Of a stretch of DNA of 64,000 nucleotides, positions 18,281 through 27,590 are shown piece by piece. This DNA comes from Sphingomicrobium lutaoense (lineage in GTDB: Bacteria > Pseudomonadota > Alphaproteobacteria > Sphingomonadales > Sphingomonadaceae). Position 1 is the stretch's first letter; every line of letters starts with the position of its first letter. Location of the stretch: the NCBI RefSeq assembly GCF_014195685.1, contig NZ_JACICF010000002.1, positions 1-64,000 on the forward strand. Reading direction: 5' to 3'. The translations under genes and the position numbers were made by a program. The notes below the pieces were generated by a model. That model searched no databases and was not told where the DNA came from. It saw nothing but the letters and a program-made list of their open reading frames with translations.

Positions 18281-18714
18281 AGCGGTATCGCCCCGCTATT
18301 CTCGGCATCGCCATCGTCATGGCCTTTGCCGCCCTGTGGCACGGTCCGCTCGGCAATGCCGCCCAGCGCTTCACCGCCGAGACCGAGACGATCGCGCGGC
18401 TCAACCTCGAATATTATGAAATGGACGGGCAGGTCGCGGTCGCGATGGAGCGCGCGCCGCTCACGCGCAGACTGTGGCTCACCGGGCGCGCCGACGATTT
18501 CCAGCGCAGCGAACTGGTGCGCATCCTCGACGGCATCCCCGCGGTCGGCGATGTCCAATGGTGGCGTCCCGAAGGCGGCACGGTGCGCGGCGACCCCCTT
18601 CTCCCGCTGATCGTTGAGGTGGAACTTGCCGCGCTCGCGGGCTTTGGATTCGGTATGATTGTCGCATTCCTGGTCGCCTTGCGCCGGCGTGCGATCCGAT
18701 GGTCTAAGATTTGA
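18277..18714 (+). CDS. membrane-anchored BON/OmpA-linker-like protein
   Basis: A 145-residue protein with an N-terminal helix (RPAILGIAIVMAFAALWHG), a soluble region ETETIARLNLEYYEMDGQVA ... RLWLTGRADDFQRSELVRIL ... AVGDVQWW, and a second helix (LAALAGFGFGMIVAFLVAL) with a basic tail. The central alpha/beta segment resembles a BON-like domain of OmpA-type proteins, as in other purD-adjacent alphaproteobacterial genes. It is coupled to purD (ATGA) and followed 9 bases later by the HhH gene. The domain call is tentative. Confidence 0.6.
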   Translation: MKRYRPAILGIAIVMAFAALWHGPLGNAAQRFTAETETIARLNLEYYEMDGQVAVAMERAPLTRRLWLTGRADDFQRSELVRILDGIPAVGDVQWWRPEGGTVRGDPLLPLIVEVELAALAGFGFGMIVAFLVALRRRAIRWSKI

Positions 18715-18723
18715 GGAAAGAAT

Positions 18724-19224
18724 ATGGACGCCCTGCTGCAAACCTATTGGCCCGTGATCGTGATTGCCATTGTCCTTGGCATCATCGCGGGCTGGATCAT
18801 CTTCCGTCCGCGCCAGTCGGTCCGGCTGTCCGAGGACGAGGGCCTTCGCCGCCCCCACATGGAAGGGATCGAGAAAAGCGGCGAGGGGCGGAGCATCATC
18901 GACCAGGGCGCGGCAGCGACCGCCGATATCGCGGGCCAGGCGCTGCAGGCCGAGGTGCATGAGCAATTGCCCGGTGCGACCGGGGAGCCCGACGATCTCA
19001 AGCGGTTGAAGGGCGTGGGCCCCAAGCTGGCGGCGATGCTCAACGGCATGGGGATCACCCGTTTCGACCAGATCGCCAAGCTGACGCCCGCGCAGGTCGA
19101 GGCCATCGATGCCAAGCTGGGCGCCTTTTCCGGACGCTTCCAGCGCGACCGGATCGTCGAACAGGCCGATTATCTCGCGCGGGGCGATACCGCCGGTTAC
19201 GAAGTGAAGTTCGGCAAGCTCTAG
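18724..19224 (+). CDS. membrane-anchored helix-hairpin-helix protein
   Basis: A 166-residue protein with one N-terminal transmembrane helix (YWPVIVIAIVLGIIAGWIIF), a linker, and a C-terminal helix-hairpin-helix region DDLKRLKGVGPKLAAMLNGM, GITRFDQIAKLTPAQVEAID, similar to the domain found in predicted FEN1-like proteins and at the end of some ribosomal or NADH-dehydrogenase-linked proteins. HhH motifs bind DNA non-specifically or act as protein interfaces; the membrane anchor makes an enzymatic nuclease role unlikely. Third gene of the purD unit. Its stop shares CTAG with the convergent gene. Confidence 0.7.
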   Translation: MDALLQTYWPVIVIAIVLGIIAGWIIFRPRQSVRLSEDEGLRRPHMEGIEKSGEGRSIIDQGAAATADIAGQALQAEVHEQLPGATGEPDDLKRLKGVGPKLAAMLNGMGITRFDQIAKLTPAQVEAIDAKLGAFSGRFQRDRIVEQADYLARGDTAGYEVKFGKL

Positions 19225-20558
19225 AGCTTCGCCGAACGTGGTACCGGCAGGCGGCGCTTCTTCGAGGGGCGCATCGCAATGAGCTTGTCGATCTTGCGCC
19301 CGTCCATGTCGACGATTTCGAAGATCCAGCCACCATGCTGGAAGCGCTCGCCTTCCTCGGGGAGTCGGCGCAGGACCGACAGGGCGAAGCCCGCGGCGGT
19401 GGCATAGTCGCGGTCCGCAGGCAGATCGAAGCCCAGCCGTTCCGAAAGCTGGTCGGCAGCGCAAGCGCCCGAGACCAGCCAGCTGCCGTCCTCGCGCTCG
19501 ATCATCGGTTCGCCTTCGTCCTCGTCATTGGCGAACTGGCCCGCCAGCGCGACGAGAATCGAGCCCGGCGTGACGATGCCGTCGAGATGACCATATTCGT
19601 CATGAACCAGAGCGAGCGGCACATCGGCGCCGCGCAGCACCGTCAGAGCATCCATCGCGTCCATGAGATCGGGGATGATCGGCGCGGGCTTGGCGAGGCG
19701 CGCCAGGTCGAGCGGCTGCCCGTCGAGCAGCGACATTAACAGATCGCGTGAGGACACCACGCCGACGATATTGTCGACCGACCCGTCGGCGACCGGCAAG
19801 CGGCTGTGCGGCGTGAGGCGCAGCCGCTCGCGGATGTCCGCCTCTCCGGCATTGACGTGGATCCAGTCGATATCGGTGCGCGGAGTCATGATCTCGCGCA
19901 CCGGGCGGTCGGCAAGGCGCACCACACCCGAGATGATCGCCCGCTCGCTTTCCTCGAGAACCCCCGCGGTCTGCGCTTCGGCGACGACGAGATGGAGTTC
20001 CTCGGCGGTGACCGCATTGTCGCCTTCGCGCTTCATCCGCAGCAGGTGGAAGATAAGAGCGCTGGTGCGGTCGAGCAGCCAGACGAGTGGCGCGGTGAGG
20101 CGCGAGAGAAAGAGCATCGGGCGCGCCACCGCGGCGGCGATGGGTTCGGGAGTGCGCAGCGCGAATTGCTTCGGCACCAATTCGCCGATCACGAGGCTGG
20201 CGTAGGTGGTAAGCGCGATCACCAGCGCGAGCGAAAGCGCCTCGGCGGTATCCGGGGCCATGCCGAAATAGACCAGCCGTTCGCTCACCGGGCCGCCGAG
20301 ACTGGCGCCCGAATAGGCACCTGCGAGGATGCCGATGAGGGTGATGCCGATCTGGACGGTCGAGAGAAAGCGGCCGGGCTGCTGCGCCAGCTGGAGCGCG
20401 ACCGTGGCGCCCCTGCTGCCGTCCTTTTCGAGCGCCTTCAGCCGTGCTTCGCGCGCGGAGACGATCGCCAGCTCGCTCATCGACAAGAGGCCGTTGGTCG
20501 CGACAAGCGCGAAGATGATGAAGACATCGATCCAGGGAAAGGGCGTAAGTTCGCTCAT
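19221..20558 (-). CDS. hemolysin family protein, CNNM (DUF21)-CBS-CorC_HlyC transporter-like
   Basis: A 445-residue protein. N-terminal CNNM/DUF21 membrane domain with three to four helices (IDVFIIFALVATNGLLSMSE, IGITLIGILAGAYSGASLGG), then a CBS pair beginning REIMTPRTDIDWI near residue 215, and a C-terminal CorC/HlyC domain. CNNM proteins mediate Mg2+/Na+ transport; the older name hemolysin is misleading. Complete and intact. It converges on the HhH gene, and a second Mg2+ transport gene (mgtE) lies at 51949-53337. Confidence 0.9.
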   Translation of the reverse strand: MSELTPFPWIDVFIIFALVATNGLLSMSELAIVSAREARLKALEKDGSRGATVALQLAQQPGRFLSTVQIGITLIGILAGAYSGASLGGPVSERLVYFGMAPDTAEALSLALVIALTTYASLVIGELVPKQFALRTPEPIAAAVARPMLFLSRLTAPLVWLLDRTSALIFHLLRMKREGDNAVTAEELHLVVAEAQTAGVLEESERAIISGVVRLADRPVREIMTPRTDIDWIHVNAGEADIRERLRLTPHSRLPVADGSVDNIVGVVSSRDLLMSLLDGQPLDLARLAKPAPIIPDLMDAMDALTVLRGADVPLALVHDEYGHLDGIVTPGSILVALAGQFANDEDEGEPMIEREDGSWLVSGACAADQLSERLGFDLPADRDYATAAGFALSVLRRLPEEGERFQHGGWIFEIVDMDGRKIDKLIAMRPSKKRRLPVPRSAKL

Positions 20559-20648
20559 GGCGCGGCCCTCTCATGCCGTGGAAACGGCGCGGCGACAAGC
20601 ATGCAAGATGAACCGAGGCGGGAGCTCGGTCAGCATCGGTTCACCTGC

Positions 20649-20673
20649 GGAACCATTATTCAGGGCACATGTT
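20649..20673 (+). promoter_or_regulatory. candidate EcfG-type general-stress promoter for the OmpA lipoprotein
   Basis: GGAAC (20649-20653), 16 bases, then TGTT (20670-20673). This fits the alphaproteobacterial EcfG geometry (GGAAC-N16/17-CGTT) with one mismatch in the -10. A 6-bp inverted repeat ATGTTG/CAACAT follows. The gene starts at 20712. Confidence 0.4.
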
Positions 20674-20711
20674 GGCATGACAACATCACTTTGCATCACG
20701 GGAGAACAAGG

Positions 20712-21407
20712 ATGCTGAACAAGAAGATCATGTCCGTGGCCGCCGCGGGCGCCGCGATTGCGACGCTCGGTGCGTGCACCACCGATGCTGTCACCGGCGA
20801 ACGCCGCATCTCGACCGAAGCCGCTGTCGGCACCGGCGCGGGCGCGGTGGTCGGCTATCTGCTTGGCGACCTCATCGGCGGCAAGAACGACCGTACCGAG
20901 AAGATCATCGGCGCGGGCATCGGTGCCGTCGCGGGTGGCGCGGTCGGCGCCTACATGGACAAGCAGGAACAGGAATTGCGCCGCCAGACCCAGGGCACCG
21001 GCGTCGATGTCGTGCGCGAGGGCGACAATCTTCTCCTCCGCATGCCGTCGGGGATCACCTTCGATCACAACAGCTACACGGTAAAGCCGCAGTTCCAGTC
21101 GACCCTCAACGAGGTCGCGCAGACGCTCGCGAGCTATGAGTCGACCTATATCGACATCATGGGCCACACCGATTCGACGGGTTCCGACAGCTATAACCAG
21201 CAGCTTTCGGAACGGCGCGCGCAGGCCGTCGCCAACTATCTGGCGCAGCGCGGCGTGCAGCCCCAGCGCATGGCGACCATGGGCTATGGCGAAAGCCAGC
21301 TGCTCTATCGTCCGGACGACACCGAAGCGAAGCGCGAAGCCAACCGCCGCGTCGAGATCAAGGTCGTTCCGGTGACCCAGCAGGACGCCCAGCGTTACGG
21401 CTATTAA
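20712..21407 (+). CDS. OmpA family lipoprotein
   Basis: A 231-residue lipoprotein: signal with lipobox LGAC (cleavage before Cys22), a glycine-zipper segment (AAVGTGAGAVVGYLLGDLIG, IIGAGIGAVAGGAVGAYMD) and a C-terminal OmpA peptidoglycan-binding domain with YIDIMGHTDSTGSDSYNQQLS, RAQAVANYLAQRG and ANRRVEI. It tethers the outer membrane to peptidoglycan, like YiaD. A possible general-stress promoter precedes it and a strong terminator follows. Confidence 0.93.
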   Translation: MLNKKIMSVAAAGAAIATLGACTTDAVTGERRISTEAAVGTGAGAVVGYLLGDLIGGKNDRTEKIIGAGIGAVAGGAVGAYMDKQEQELRRQTQGTGVDVVREGDNLLLRMPSGITFDHNSYTVKPQFQSTLNEVAQTLASYESTYIDIMGHTDSTGSDSYNQQLSERRAQAVANYLAQRGVQPQRMATMGYGESQLLYRPDDTEAKREANRRVEIKVVPVTQQDAQRYGY

Positions 21408-21437
21408 GCCCACACGTTCGGCCTAGCTGAAGAATTG

Positions 21438-21468
21438 GGGCGCTTGCCTTCGGGCAGGCGCCCTTTTT
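21438..21468 (+). terminator. intrinsic terminator after the OmpA lipoprotein gene
   Basis: Stem GGGCGCTTGCC (21438-21448), TTCG loop, GGCAGGCGCCC (21453-21463), then five T. It ends exactly at the convergent tadA stop codon. Confidence 0.88.
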
Positions 21469-21927
21469 CTATCGCCGGTCGCGGAAGAAATCGCGCAGAA
21501 GAAGCGCGGCTTCCTCTTCGCCGATGCCGCTCATCACCTCGGGGCGGTGGTGGCAGGTCGGCTGGTTGAAGAAGCGTGCGCCGTGGAGGATCGCTCCGCC
21601 CTTGGGATCCTCGGCCGCGAAGGCGAGCCTGGCGATGCGTGCCATAGCGATCGCGCCCGCGCACATTGCGCAGGGTTCGAGGCTGACCCACAAGGTGCAT
21701 CCGTCGAGCCGGGAGGTACCCAGCTTCTCGGCGGCGGCGCGGATGGCGACCATTTCGGCATGGGCGGTGGGGTCGTTGGCGGTGCGCATGGCATTGGCGG
21801 CTTCGGCGATGATCTTACCGTCGGGGCCGGTGACGACCGCGCCGACCGGCACCTCGCCGTCACGCGCGGCGTCCTTCGCCAGCGCGAGGGCGCGGCGCAT
21901 CGGTTCGGGAAGCGGAAAAGCCGTCAT
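21469..21927 (-). CDS. tadA: tRNA-specific adenosine deaminase
   Basis: A 152-residue deaminase converting the wobble A34 of tRNA-Arg(ACG) to inosine. Zinc site HAE (His56-Ala-Glu58) in NDPTAHAEMVAIRAAA and PCAMC (Cys86, Cys89) in LEPCAMCAGAI; the substrate-specific GGAILHGARFFNQPTCHHRP segment is present. Essential in most bacteria. Lies 41 bases after a small membrane-protein gene in the same direction. Confidence 0.95.
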   Translation of the reverse strand: MTAFPLPEPMRRALALAKDAARDGEVPVGAVVTGPDGKIIAEAANAMRTANDPTAHAEMVAIRAAAEKLGTSRLDGCTLWVSLEPCAMCAGAIAMARIARLAFAAEDPKGGAILHGARFFNQPTCHHRPEVMSGIGEEEAALLLRDFFRDRR

Positions 21928-21968
21928 GCTTCAGCGGGGCTACCGCCCCGGCGGCTTCCTGTCACGCC

Positions 21969-22241
21969 TCAAGGGGCGGTGGGTCGCTCTTCACCAGCGG
22001 TGCCGGCAGTTTCGGCACTGCGCATTTCATTGTCGCCATCTTCGGCATCGCCGATCGTGATGGTGCCGGTCTCGACCTCGAAGGACGGGGCCTGGCCGGG
22101 TTCGGCGACGATCTTTTCATCGTCGGCCTCGACCTTGGGGAGGGTCGCGGGCCGGGTCTGGCTGACGTCGAGGAAGGGGCTCGCCACGAGGGCGATCGCG
22201 CCGATGACGAGGATGATGAGAAGGATGAGCAAACGTCGCAT
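21969..22241 (-). CDS. small single-pass membrane protein, hypothetical
   Basis: A 90-residue protein with one N-terminal transmembrane helix (LLILLIILVIGAIALVASPF) followed by an acidic, Pro/Glu/Ala-rich tail. No domain recognised. An upstream in-frame extension to 22577 is rejected because it overlaps rpmB antisense. It probably shares a transcript with tadA. Divergent from rpmB across a 150-base gap. Confidence 0.6.
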   Translation of the reverse strand: MRRLLILLIILVIGAIALVASPFLDVSQTRPATLPKVEADDEKIVAEPGQAPSFEVETGTITIGDAEDGDNEMRSAETAGTAGEERPTAP

Positions 22242-22394
22242 ATGCAAAACCACCGCGATGAACAGATCAGGGGGCCAACGCGCAGACCCGTTCGGGGTTT
22301 CCCGATGGCGTCTAGCGGTTGACGTTGGACCCGTGGGACGGTAGGGGGCGGCGCTTTCCGGGACAATAGTTCCGCCAAACCAGGATTGAAGATT

Positions 22395-22685
22395 ATGTCG
22401 CGCGTTTGCGAACTGACCGGCAAGGGCCGGCAGGTGGGCAACAATGTTTCCCACGCCAACAACAAGACCAAGCGGGTTTTCCTGCCCAATCTGCAGAATG
22501 TCACGCTGCTGAGCGAAGCGCTCGATCGCCGTGTCAAGCTGCGGGTCTCGACCCATGGCCTGCGTTCGGTCGAACATAATGGTGGCCTCGACAATTGGCT
22601 CGAGAAGACCAGCGACGACAAGCTGTCGCCGCGGGTCCAGAAGCTGAAGCGGGAAATCGCCAAGGCGAAGGCCGCGGCCAACTAA
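22395..22685 (+). CDS. rpmB: 50S ribosomal protein L28
   Basis: A 96-residue L28 with the family start [20 protein letters not shown] and [20 protein letters not shown], in the alphaproteobacterial long form (about 95-100 residues). Start ATG at 22395 is the family start; a TTG nine bases earlier is not needed. Its stop overlaps that of the convergent esterase gene by 4 bases. Confidence 0.97.
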   Translation: MSRVCELTGKGRQVGNNVSHANNKTKRVFLPNLQNVTLLSEALDRRVKLRVSTHGLRSVEHNGGLDNWLEKTSDDKLSPRVQKLKREIAKAKAAAN

Positions 22686-23608
22686 GGCCAGGCTTCGGCC
22701 TTCACGTCATAGGCGACGAGCCACTGCCTGAGATAAGGCGCGCGGTTGTCGTCCGACAACAGCCATAGGCGGCTGCCCCCAGCGATGGGGGTGGCCGCCA
22801 ATGCTTCCATATTGGCCAGTCGCGAAACGGGCAGCCGCACCGGCGTACCGATTCGCACCCGTTCGCCTTCGTCATGGGCGATCGCGACCTGCGTCCCGAA
22901 CCCTCCCCAATCGAGTGTGCGCATCACGACCGCGAGGCGGCCGTCGGCAAGGCGCGTCGCGCCGGTGATGCGCGAGGGGGCGCCGACGATCGGGATGGCG
23001 ACGGGCGCGCCCTTGCCGATGCGGTAAGCCATCTTCGCGCTTTCCCCCAGAGCAAGGATAGCGTCACCCGAAGCGACCAACGCCTCGGCGCCGCCATTGT
23101 AGGACCAGCTGGCACCATCGAGCGTGATTTCGCGGGCCGCGGCGAGCGTCCTTGCGTCGAACAGCATGGCGCGGTGGCGGCGCTCGAACCCGACGAGCAG
23201 GCCGTTCTGCCAGGGATGCAGCGATTCGCTGTCATGGCCGCCGAGCGAGCCCCCCTCCCCGTCCCGCAGCACGGCGAAACGTGCCTCGCGGCGATCGGGG
23301 CCCGGCACGGGCAATGAGGTGCGCACCAGGCGTCCGCTGTCGCTGACCATCAGCAGTTCCCCGCCTATCACTTCCATCCCCGACAGGCCCGTGAGGCGCG
23401 GATCGTCGCTCGAAAGTGTCCAGGCGCCGTGCAATGCCCAACCCGAAGGCGCTTCCAGTTCGACCGGATCGAAACGAATCGTACGGAGCGATTCGCGGGG
23501 CGGATCGACCATGTTGTTGGCGTTGAGCAGGCTGGCCCAGAAAAGGACTGTGAAAATCAGTAGCAAACCACTGAAAAACGGGCGTTTTTTCCTGAATGAT
23601 TGCTGCAT
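22682..23608 (-). CDS. esterase-like phytase-family protein, membrane-anchored or exported
   Basis: About 308 residues starting [19 protein letters not shown] with a hydrophobic segment to about residue 28 (signal or anchor), followed by a beta-propeller-like domain: [60 protein letters not shown]. This is the esterase-like activity of phytase family (Phytase-like). I recall members lying near rpmB and cobT/cobS in alphaproteobacteria. An alternative start at 23626 adds six residues. Confidence 0.82.
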   Translation of the reverse strand: MQQSFRKKRPFFSGLLLIFTVLFWASLLNANNMVDPPRESLRTIRFDPVELEAPSGWALHGAWTLSSDDPRLTGLSGMEVIGGELLMVSDSGRLVRTSLPVPGPDRREARFAVLRDGEGGSLGGHDSESLHPWQNGLLVGFERRHRAMLFDARTLAAAREITLDGASWSYNGGAEALVASGDAILALGESAKMAYRIGKGAPVAIPIVGAPSRITGATRLADGRLAVVMRTLDWGGFGTQVAIAHDEGERVRIGTPVRLPVSRLANMEALAATPIAGGSRLWLLSDDNRAPYLRQWLVAYDVKAEAWP

Positions 23609-23730
23609 GGCCCGTTCAGTACCCATGAAAGGCGAATCGGGCATAAGTCTTTGGCAAGGCGGGGTTTTCCCCCTTTTCCCCGCTGCCGCCGCGAGGTGGC
23701 CACTCTTCCCTCGCGTCGCGTATCGAGGGG

Positions 23731-23769
23731 GGCTCGGCACGAGACGATCGTGCCGGGCCCATTTTTTTT
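23731..23769 (+). terminator. orphan plus-strand intrinsic terminator between two minus-strand genes
   Basis: GGCTCGGCACG (23731-23741) pairs with CGTGCCGGGCC (23749-23759) apart from one G.U, and is followed by CA and eight T. No T tract is present for the minus strand, although both flanking genes are on the minus strand. Confidence 0.75.
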
Positions 23770-23798
23770 GTCCCTGCCAGGGGCAACCCCTTCATTCC

Positions 23799-25610
23799 TT
23801 AAAGATCGGCGTCGAACAGGCCGGCGAGCTGCTCGACCAGAGCGCCGCCCAGCTGCTCGGCGTCCATGATGGTGACCGCGCGGTCGTAATAGCGCGTCAC
23901 GTCATGGCCGATCCCGATCGCCGCGAGTTCCACCGGCGAGCGGCTTTCGATCCAGTCGATGACCGCGCGCAGATGCGCTTCGAGATAGGTGCCGCCATTG
24001 GCAGAGCCCGTTGAATCGTCGACCGGGGCGCCATCGGAAATGACCATCAGGATGCGCCGTTCCTCGGCGCGCGCGATGAGCCGCTGGTGCGCCCAGAGAA
24101 GTGCCTCGCCGTCGATATTTTCCTTCAGCAGGCCTTCGCGCATCATCAGGCCCAATTGGCGCCGGGCGTGACGATAGGGCTCGTCGGCTTCCTTGTAGAT
24201 GATGTGGCGCGTGTCGTTGAGCCGACCCGGATTGGCCGGACGCCCCGCCGCGAGCCAGTCCTCGCGGCTCTGCCCGCCTTTCCAGGCGCGGGTGGTGAAG
24301 CCCAGAATTTCGGATTTCACCGCGCACCGTTCGAGCGTGCGCGCCATGATGTCGGCGCAGATCGCTGCAATCGAGATGGGGCGCCCACGCATCGAACCGC
24401 TATTGTCGATGAGCAGGCTGACCACCGTGTCCTTGAAATCGGTGTCGCGCTCGATCTTGTAGGAAAGCGAGCGTCCCGGCGCGGTGACCACGCGAGCGAG
24501 GCGAGCGGCGTCGAGCAGCCCCTCTTCCTGATCGAAATCCCAGCTGCGCGCCTGCTGCGCCATCAGGCGGCGCTGGAGCCGATTGGCAAGCCGCGTGACC
24601 ACGCCCGACAGCCCTTCCATCTGCTGGTCGAGATAGGCGCGCAGCCGTTCGAGTTCCTCGGTATCGCAAAGTTCGTCGGCGGCGATGATCTCGTCATGCG
24701 CGGTGGTGAAGACGCGATAGCCGGTCGGCTCGCTGTCGGCCCAGTTGCGGCGGGGCCCCGCGCGCGGCTGCTGGCTGTCCTCTCCCGCTTCGCCGCTGTC
24801 GGCGGGATCGTCGCTTTCGCGGCCCTCTTCCTCTTCCTGTTCCTGCTCGCCTTCCTCCTGCTCGCCGCGCTGTTCGGCGGCGCCTTCGTCGGGCTGGCTT
24901 TCGTCCTCCTCGCCTTCGTCGGCGCCCTCGTTGTCCTCGCCCTCTTCCTCCTCCTCATTCTCCTCGGGCTGGTTCTCGGCGGGATCCTCGACCTTGAGGT
25001 CGAGATCCTCGAGCAAGCGGCGCGAAAGGGTCGCGAAGGCTTTCTGGTCGTCGATCGCGAGCGCGAGCGCATCGAGTTCGGCGCCTGCCTGCTCCTCGAT
25101 CCACGGGGCAATCAGCGACAGGCCGTCGCGGGTCGAGACGGGCGGCTCCTCGCCGGTGAGCCGCTGGCGGGCGAGAAGTTCGACCGCGGTTTCGAGCGGG
25201 ACTTCCTCGGCAGTGCGAGCGCGGGTGATCGCGTCGCTGCGCATCCGTGCGCGGAGCGCGGCGGAAAGATTGTCCTTCACCCCCGCAAACTGGCGTGCGC
25301 CCAGGGCCTCGATCCGCGCGGTTTCGAGCGCGTCGAAGACATTGCGCGCCTCGAGATCGGAGGGCGCTCGTGCGCCGTGGAGCGAGCGGTCGTGATGGCG
25401 CAGCCTCAGAGCGAGCGCATCGGCGGCACCGCGCGCTTCGGCGACCAGCGTCTCGGCGAGGTCGGGGCCCGGCGAGACCACGGTCGCGCTGCGCCCGCTC
25501 GACTTGGCCGAGCCCGAGGCGGAGAAGCTGACCTCGACCTCCGCGTCGCGGGCAATGGCCCGCGCGGCCCCCGCAAGGGCGCGTCGGAAGATGTCGAGCT
25601 TTTCGGTCAT
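23799..25610 (-). CDS. cobT: CobT-like cobaltochelatase subunit (VWA protein)
   Basis: About 603 residues, CobT size. An N-terminal CobT domain (residues 1-220) is followed by an extremely acidic low-complexity linker (about 220-290, mostly E/D/Q) and a C-terminal VWA domain with an intact MIDAS motif D-N-S-G-S in [17 protein letters not shown]. CobT with CobS and CobN inserts Co2+ into hydrogenobyrinic diamide; no cobN or other cob gene is in the window. Start ATG at 25610 overlaps the cobS stop (TGATG), indicating translational coupling. An orphan CobS/CobT pair may instead be a MoxR/VWA-type chaperone. Confidence 0.88.
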   Translation of the reverse strand: MTEKLDIFRRALAGAARAIARDAEVEVSFSASGSAKSSGRSATVVSPGPDLAETLVAEARGAADALALRLRHHDRSLHGARAPSDLEARNVFDALETARIEALGARQFAGVKDNLSAALRARMRSDAITRARTAEEVPLETAVELLARQRLTGEEPPVSTRDGLSLIAPWIEEQAGAELDALALAIDDQKAFATLSRRLLEDLDLKVEDPAENQPEENEEEEEGEDNEGADEGEEDESQPDEGAAEQRGEQEEGEQEQEEEEGRESDDPADSGEAGEDSQQPRAGPRRNWADSEPTGYRVFTTAHDEIIAADELCDTEELERLRAYLDQQMEGLSGVVTRLANRLQRRLMAQQARSWDFDQEEGLLDAARLARVVTAPGRSLSYKIERDTDFKDTVVSLLIDNSGSMRGRPISIAAICADIMARTLERCAVKSEILGFTTRAWKGGQSREDWLAAGRPANPGRLNDTRHIIYKEADEPYRHARRQLGLMMREGLLKENIDGEALLWAHQRLIARAEERRILMVISDGAPVDDSTGSANGGTYLEAHLRAVIDWIESRSPVELAAIGIGHDVTRYYDRAVTIMDAEQLGGALVEQLAGLFDADL

Positions 25611-26614
25611 CAGGCGCGGCTGGCGACGCTTTCGGGAAGATCGGTGCCGAACACGCGCTGGTAATATTCGGCGATCACCGGGCGCTCCGCCTCGTCGCAC
25701 TTGTTGAGGAAGGAGACGCGGAAGGCAAAGCCGACATCGCCGAAGATGAGCGCATTCTGCGCCCAGCTGATCACCGTGCGCGGGCTCATCACCGTCGAGA
25801 TGTCGCCATTGATGAAGCCCTGCCGCGAGAGATCGGCGACCTTGATCATCTTGGTCACCGTTTCCTTGCCTTCGGGCTTGTCATATTCGCCCGACTTGGC
25901 GAGCACGATCTGCGCCTCGGTCTCGGCGGGGAGATAGTTGAGCGTGGTGACGATGTTCCAGCGGTCCATCTGGCCCTGGTTGATCGCCTGGGTGCCGTGA
26001 TAGAGGCCGGTGGTGTCGCCAAGACCCACCGTGTTGGTGGTCGCGAACAGCCGGAAATAGGGGTTGGGGCGAATGACGCGGTTCTGGTCGAGCAGCGTCA
26101 GCTTGCCCTCGGTCTCGAGCACGCGCTGGATGACGAACATCACGTCCGGGCGGCCCGCGTCATATTCGTCGAAGACGAGCGCGACCGGATGCTGAAGGCA
26201 CCAGGGCAGGAGGCCTTCCTTGAACTCGGTGACCTGCTGGCCGTCCTTGAGGACGATGGCATCGCGGCCGATGAGATCGATGCGGCTGATATGGGCATCG
26301 AGATTGATGCGGATGAGCGGCCAGTTGAGGCGCGCCGCGACCTGTTCGATATGGGTCGATTTGCCGGTGCCATGATAGCCCTGCACCATCACGCGGCGGT
26401 TGAAGGCGAAGCCCGCGCAGATCGCCATCGTCGTATCGGGATCGAAGACGTAGGCGGGGTCGAGATCGGGCACCCGTTCGTCGGCCTCGGAAAAGGCGGG
26501 AACTTCCATGTCGCTGTCGATCCCGAAGGCATCGCGCAGCTTCACCATCTTGTCGGGCGCGGCGAGGATCGTCTCGGCGCGGCTCACTTCGGTCGTGTTG
26601 GGCAAATCTGTCAT
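25610..26614 (-). CDS. cobS: CobS-like cobaltochelatase AAA+ ATPase subunit
   Basis: A 334-residue AAA+ ATPase, the size of Cob[21 protein letters not shown] holds Walker A (GTGKS), [20 protein letters not shown] holds Walker B, and [20 protein letters not shown] is the characteristic insert, with [20 protein letters not shown] as sensor region. It forms a hexamer driving metal insertion or remodelling with CobT. First gene of a cobS-cobT unit transcribed leftward. Confidence 0.92.
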   Translation of the reverse strand: MTDLPNTTEVSRAETILAAPDKMVKLRDAFGIDSDMEVPAFSEADERVPDLDPAYVFDPDTTMAICAGFAFNRRVMVQGYHGTGKSTHIEQVAARLNWPLIRINLDAHISRIDLIGRDAIVLKDGQQVTEFKEGLLPWCLQHPVALVFDEYDAGRPDVMFVIQRVLETEGKLTLLDQNRVIRPNPYFRLFATTNTVGLGDTTGLYHGTQAINQGQMDRWNIVTTLNYLPAETEAQIVLAKSGEYDKPEGKETVTKMIKVADLSRQGFINGDISTVMSPRTVISWAQNALIFGDVGFAFRVSFLNKCDEAERPVIAEYYQRVFGTDLPESVASRA

Positions 26615-26762
26615 GCTTGGGCCTTTAGAGCAGGGGTTCGCGAGCCTCAATGCCTCGCAGGCGCACTTGGCTCCGGCGGGGCCCAATTCGCCCCGCGCGA
26701 ATTGCCTAGGAGCGACTCCGCCACGGCTGGTATTACCGCCCTTGCCGAGGAGGAGAAGTGCG

Positions 26763-27113
26763 ATGGCCTATATCGACGGTTACCTGGTTCCCGTGCCCGA
26801 GGGCAATCGCGAGAAATATCGCGAAATGGCGCAGGAAATGTCGGGCATCTTCAAGGAATATGGCGCGACCCGCGTGGTCGAGGCATTCGAGGACGACTGC
26901 CCGGCGGGAAAGCGGAATGATTTCCATACGGCGGTATTGGCCGAGGATGGCGAGCGTACCGTGTTCAGCTTCGTCGAATGGCCCTCGAAGGAAACCCGCG
27001 ACCAGGCCTGGAAAAAGATGGAAGCGGACGAGCGGATGCAGCCCAAGGGCGACACCCCGTTCGATGGCAAGCGGCTGATCTATGGCGGATTCACGCCTAT
27101 CGTCGACGCATGA
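26763..27113 (+). CDS. DUF1428 family protein
   Basis: A 116-residue protein matching the DUF1428 family ([50 protein letters not shown]), which adopts a dimeric alpha+beta barrel ferredoxin-like fold. Function unknown. GAGGAGGAG about 10 bases upstream sets the start. Its stop overlaps the next start as ATGA, so the two are coupled. Confidence 0.9.
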   Translation: MAYIDGYLVPVPEGNREKYREMAQEMSGIFKEYGATRVVEAFEDDCPAGKRNDFHTAVLAEDGERTVFSFVEWPSKETRDQAWKKMEADERMQPKGDTPFDGKRLIYGGFTPIVDA

Positions 27114-27583
27114 GCTCCGCGCTTCGGCCCTGCCTCTGGTATGACGGAGATGCCGAAGAGGCGGCTCGCCTCTATGCCGGGGCGATTCCCGGCAGCCGGC
27201 TCCTGTCGCTCAACCGTGCCCCGCACGACTGGCCAGCGGGCACGAAAGGCGATGTCATCACCGTCGACATGGAGGTGGCGGGCCAGCGGGTGATGCTGCT
27301 CAATGGCGGTGATGCATTCAGGCCCTCACCCGCGACGAGCCTGATGATCGTCACCGGGGACCAGGAAGAGACTGACCGTTGCTGGGATGCCCTGCTTGCC
27401 GATGGGGGATCGGCGATGGCGTGCGGATGGTGCGTGGACCGTTTCGGCCATGCCTGGCAGGTCACGCCGCGCCGCCTGCTCGATCTGCTTGCCGACGAGA
27501 AACAGGCCGCGAACGCCTTTGCCGCGATGAACGAAATGGTGAAGATCGACATCGCCGCGCTCGACCGCGCCTGCGCGCCCTGA
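27110..27583 (+). CDS. VOC family protein (PhnB-like)
   Basis: A 157-residue protein of the vicinal oxygen chelate superfamily, PhnB/3-demethylubiquinone methyltransferase-like branch: LRPCLWYDGDAEEAARLYAG at the start, VMLLNGGDAFRPSPATSLMI in the middle, GWCVDRFGHAWQVTPRRL near the end. Members lack the metal ligands of true glyoxalases; function unknown. Coupled with DUF1428. Confidence 0.85.
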   Translation: MSSALRPCLWYDGDAEEAARLYAGAIPGSRLLSLNRAPHDWPAGTKGDVITVDMEVAGQRVMLLNGGDAFRPSPATSLMIVTGDQEETDRCWDALLADGGSAMACGWCVDRFGHAWQVTPRRLLDLLADEKQAANAFAAMNEMVKIDIAALDRACAP

Positions 27584-27590
27584 AAGCGGG

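Noticed and set aside
22684-22704. AAGGCC/GGCCTT hairpin at the rpmB stop
   Set aside because: Six-base stem without a T tract, inside the convergent gene's coding sequence; too weak to call a terminator.
24790-25010. Low-complexity sequence in cobT resembling a repeat expansion
   Set aside because: A Glu/Asp/Gln-rich linker is a normal feature of CobT.
24087-25664. 525-codon plus-strand frame across cobT
   Set aside because: The cobT reading has MIDAS and CobT motifs; the plus frame is its shadow, including a poly-Leu stretch produced by the acidic linker.
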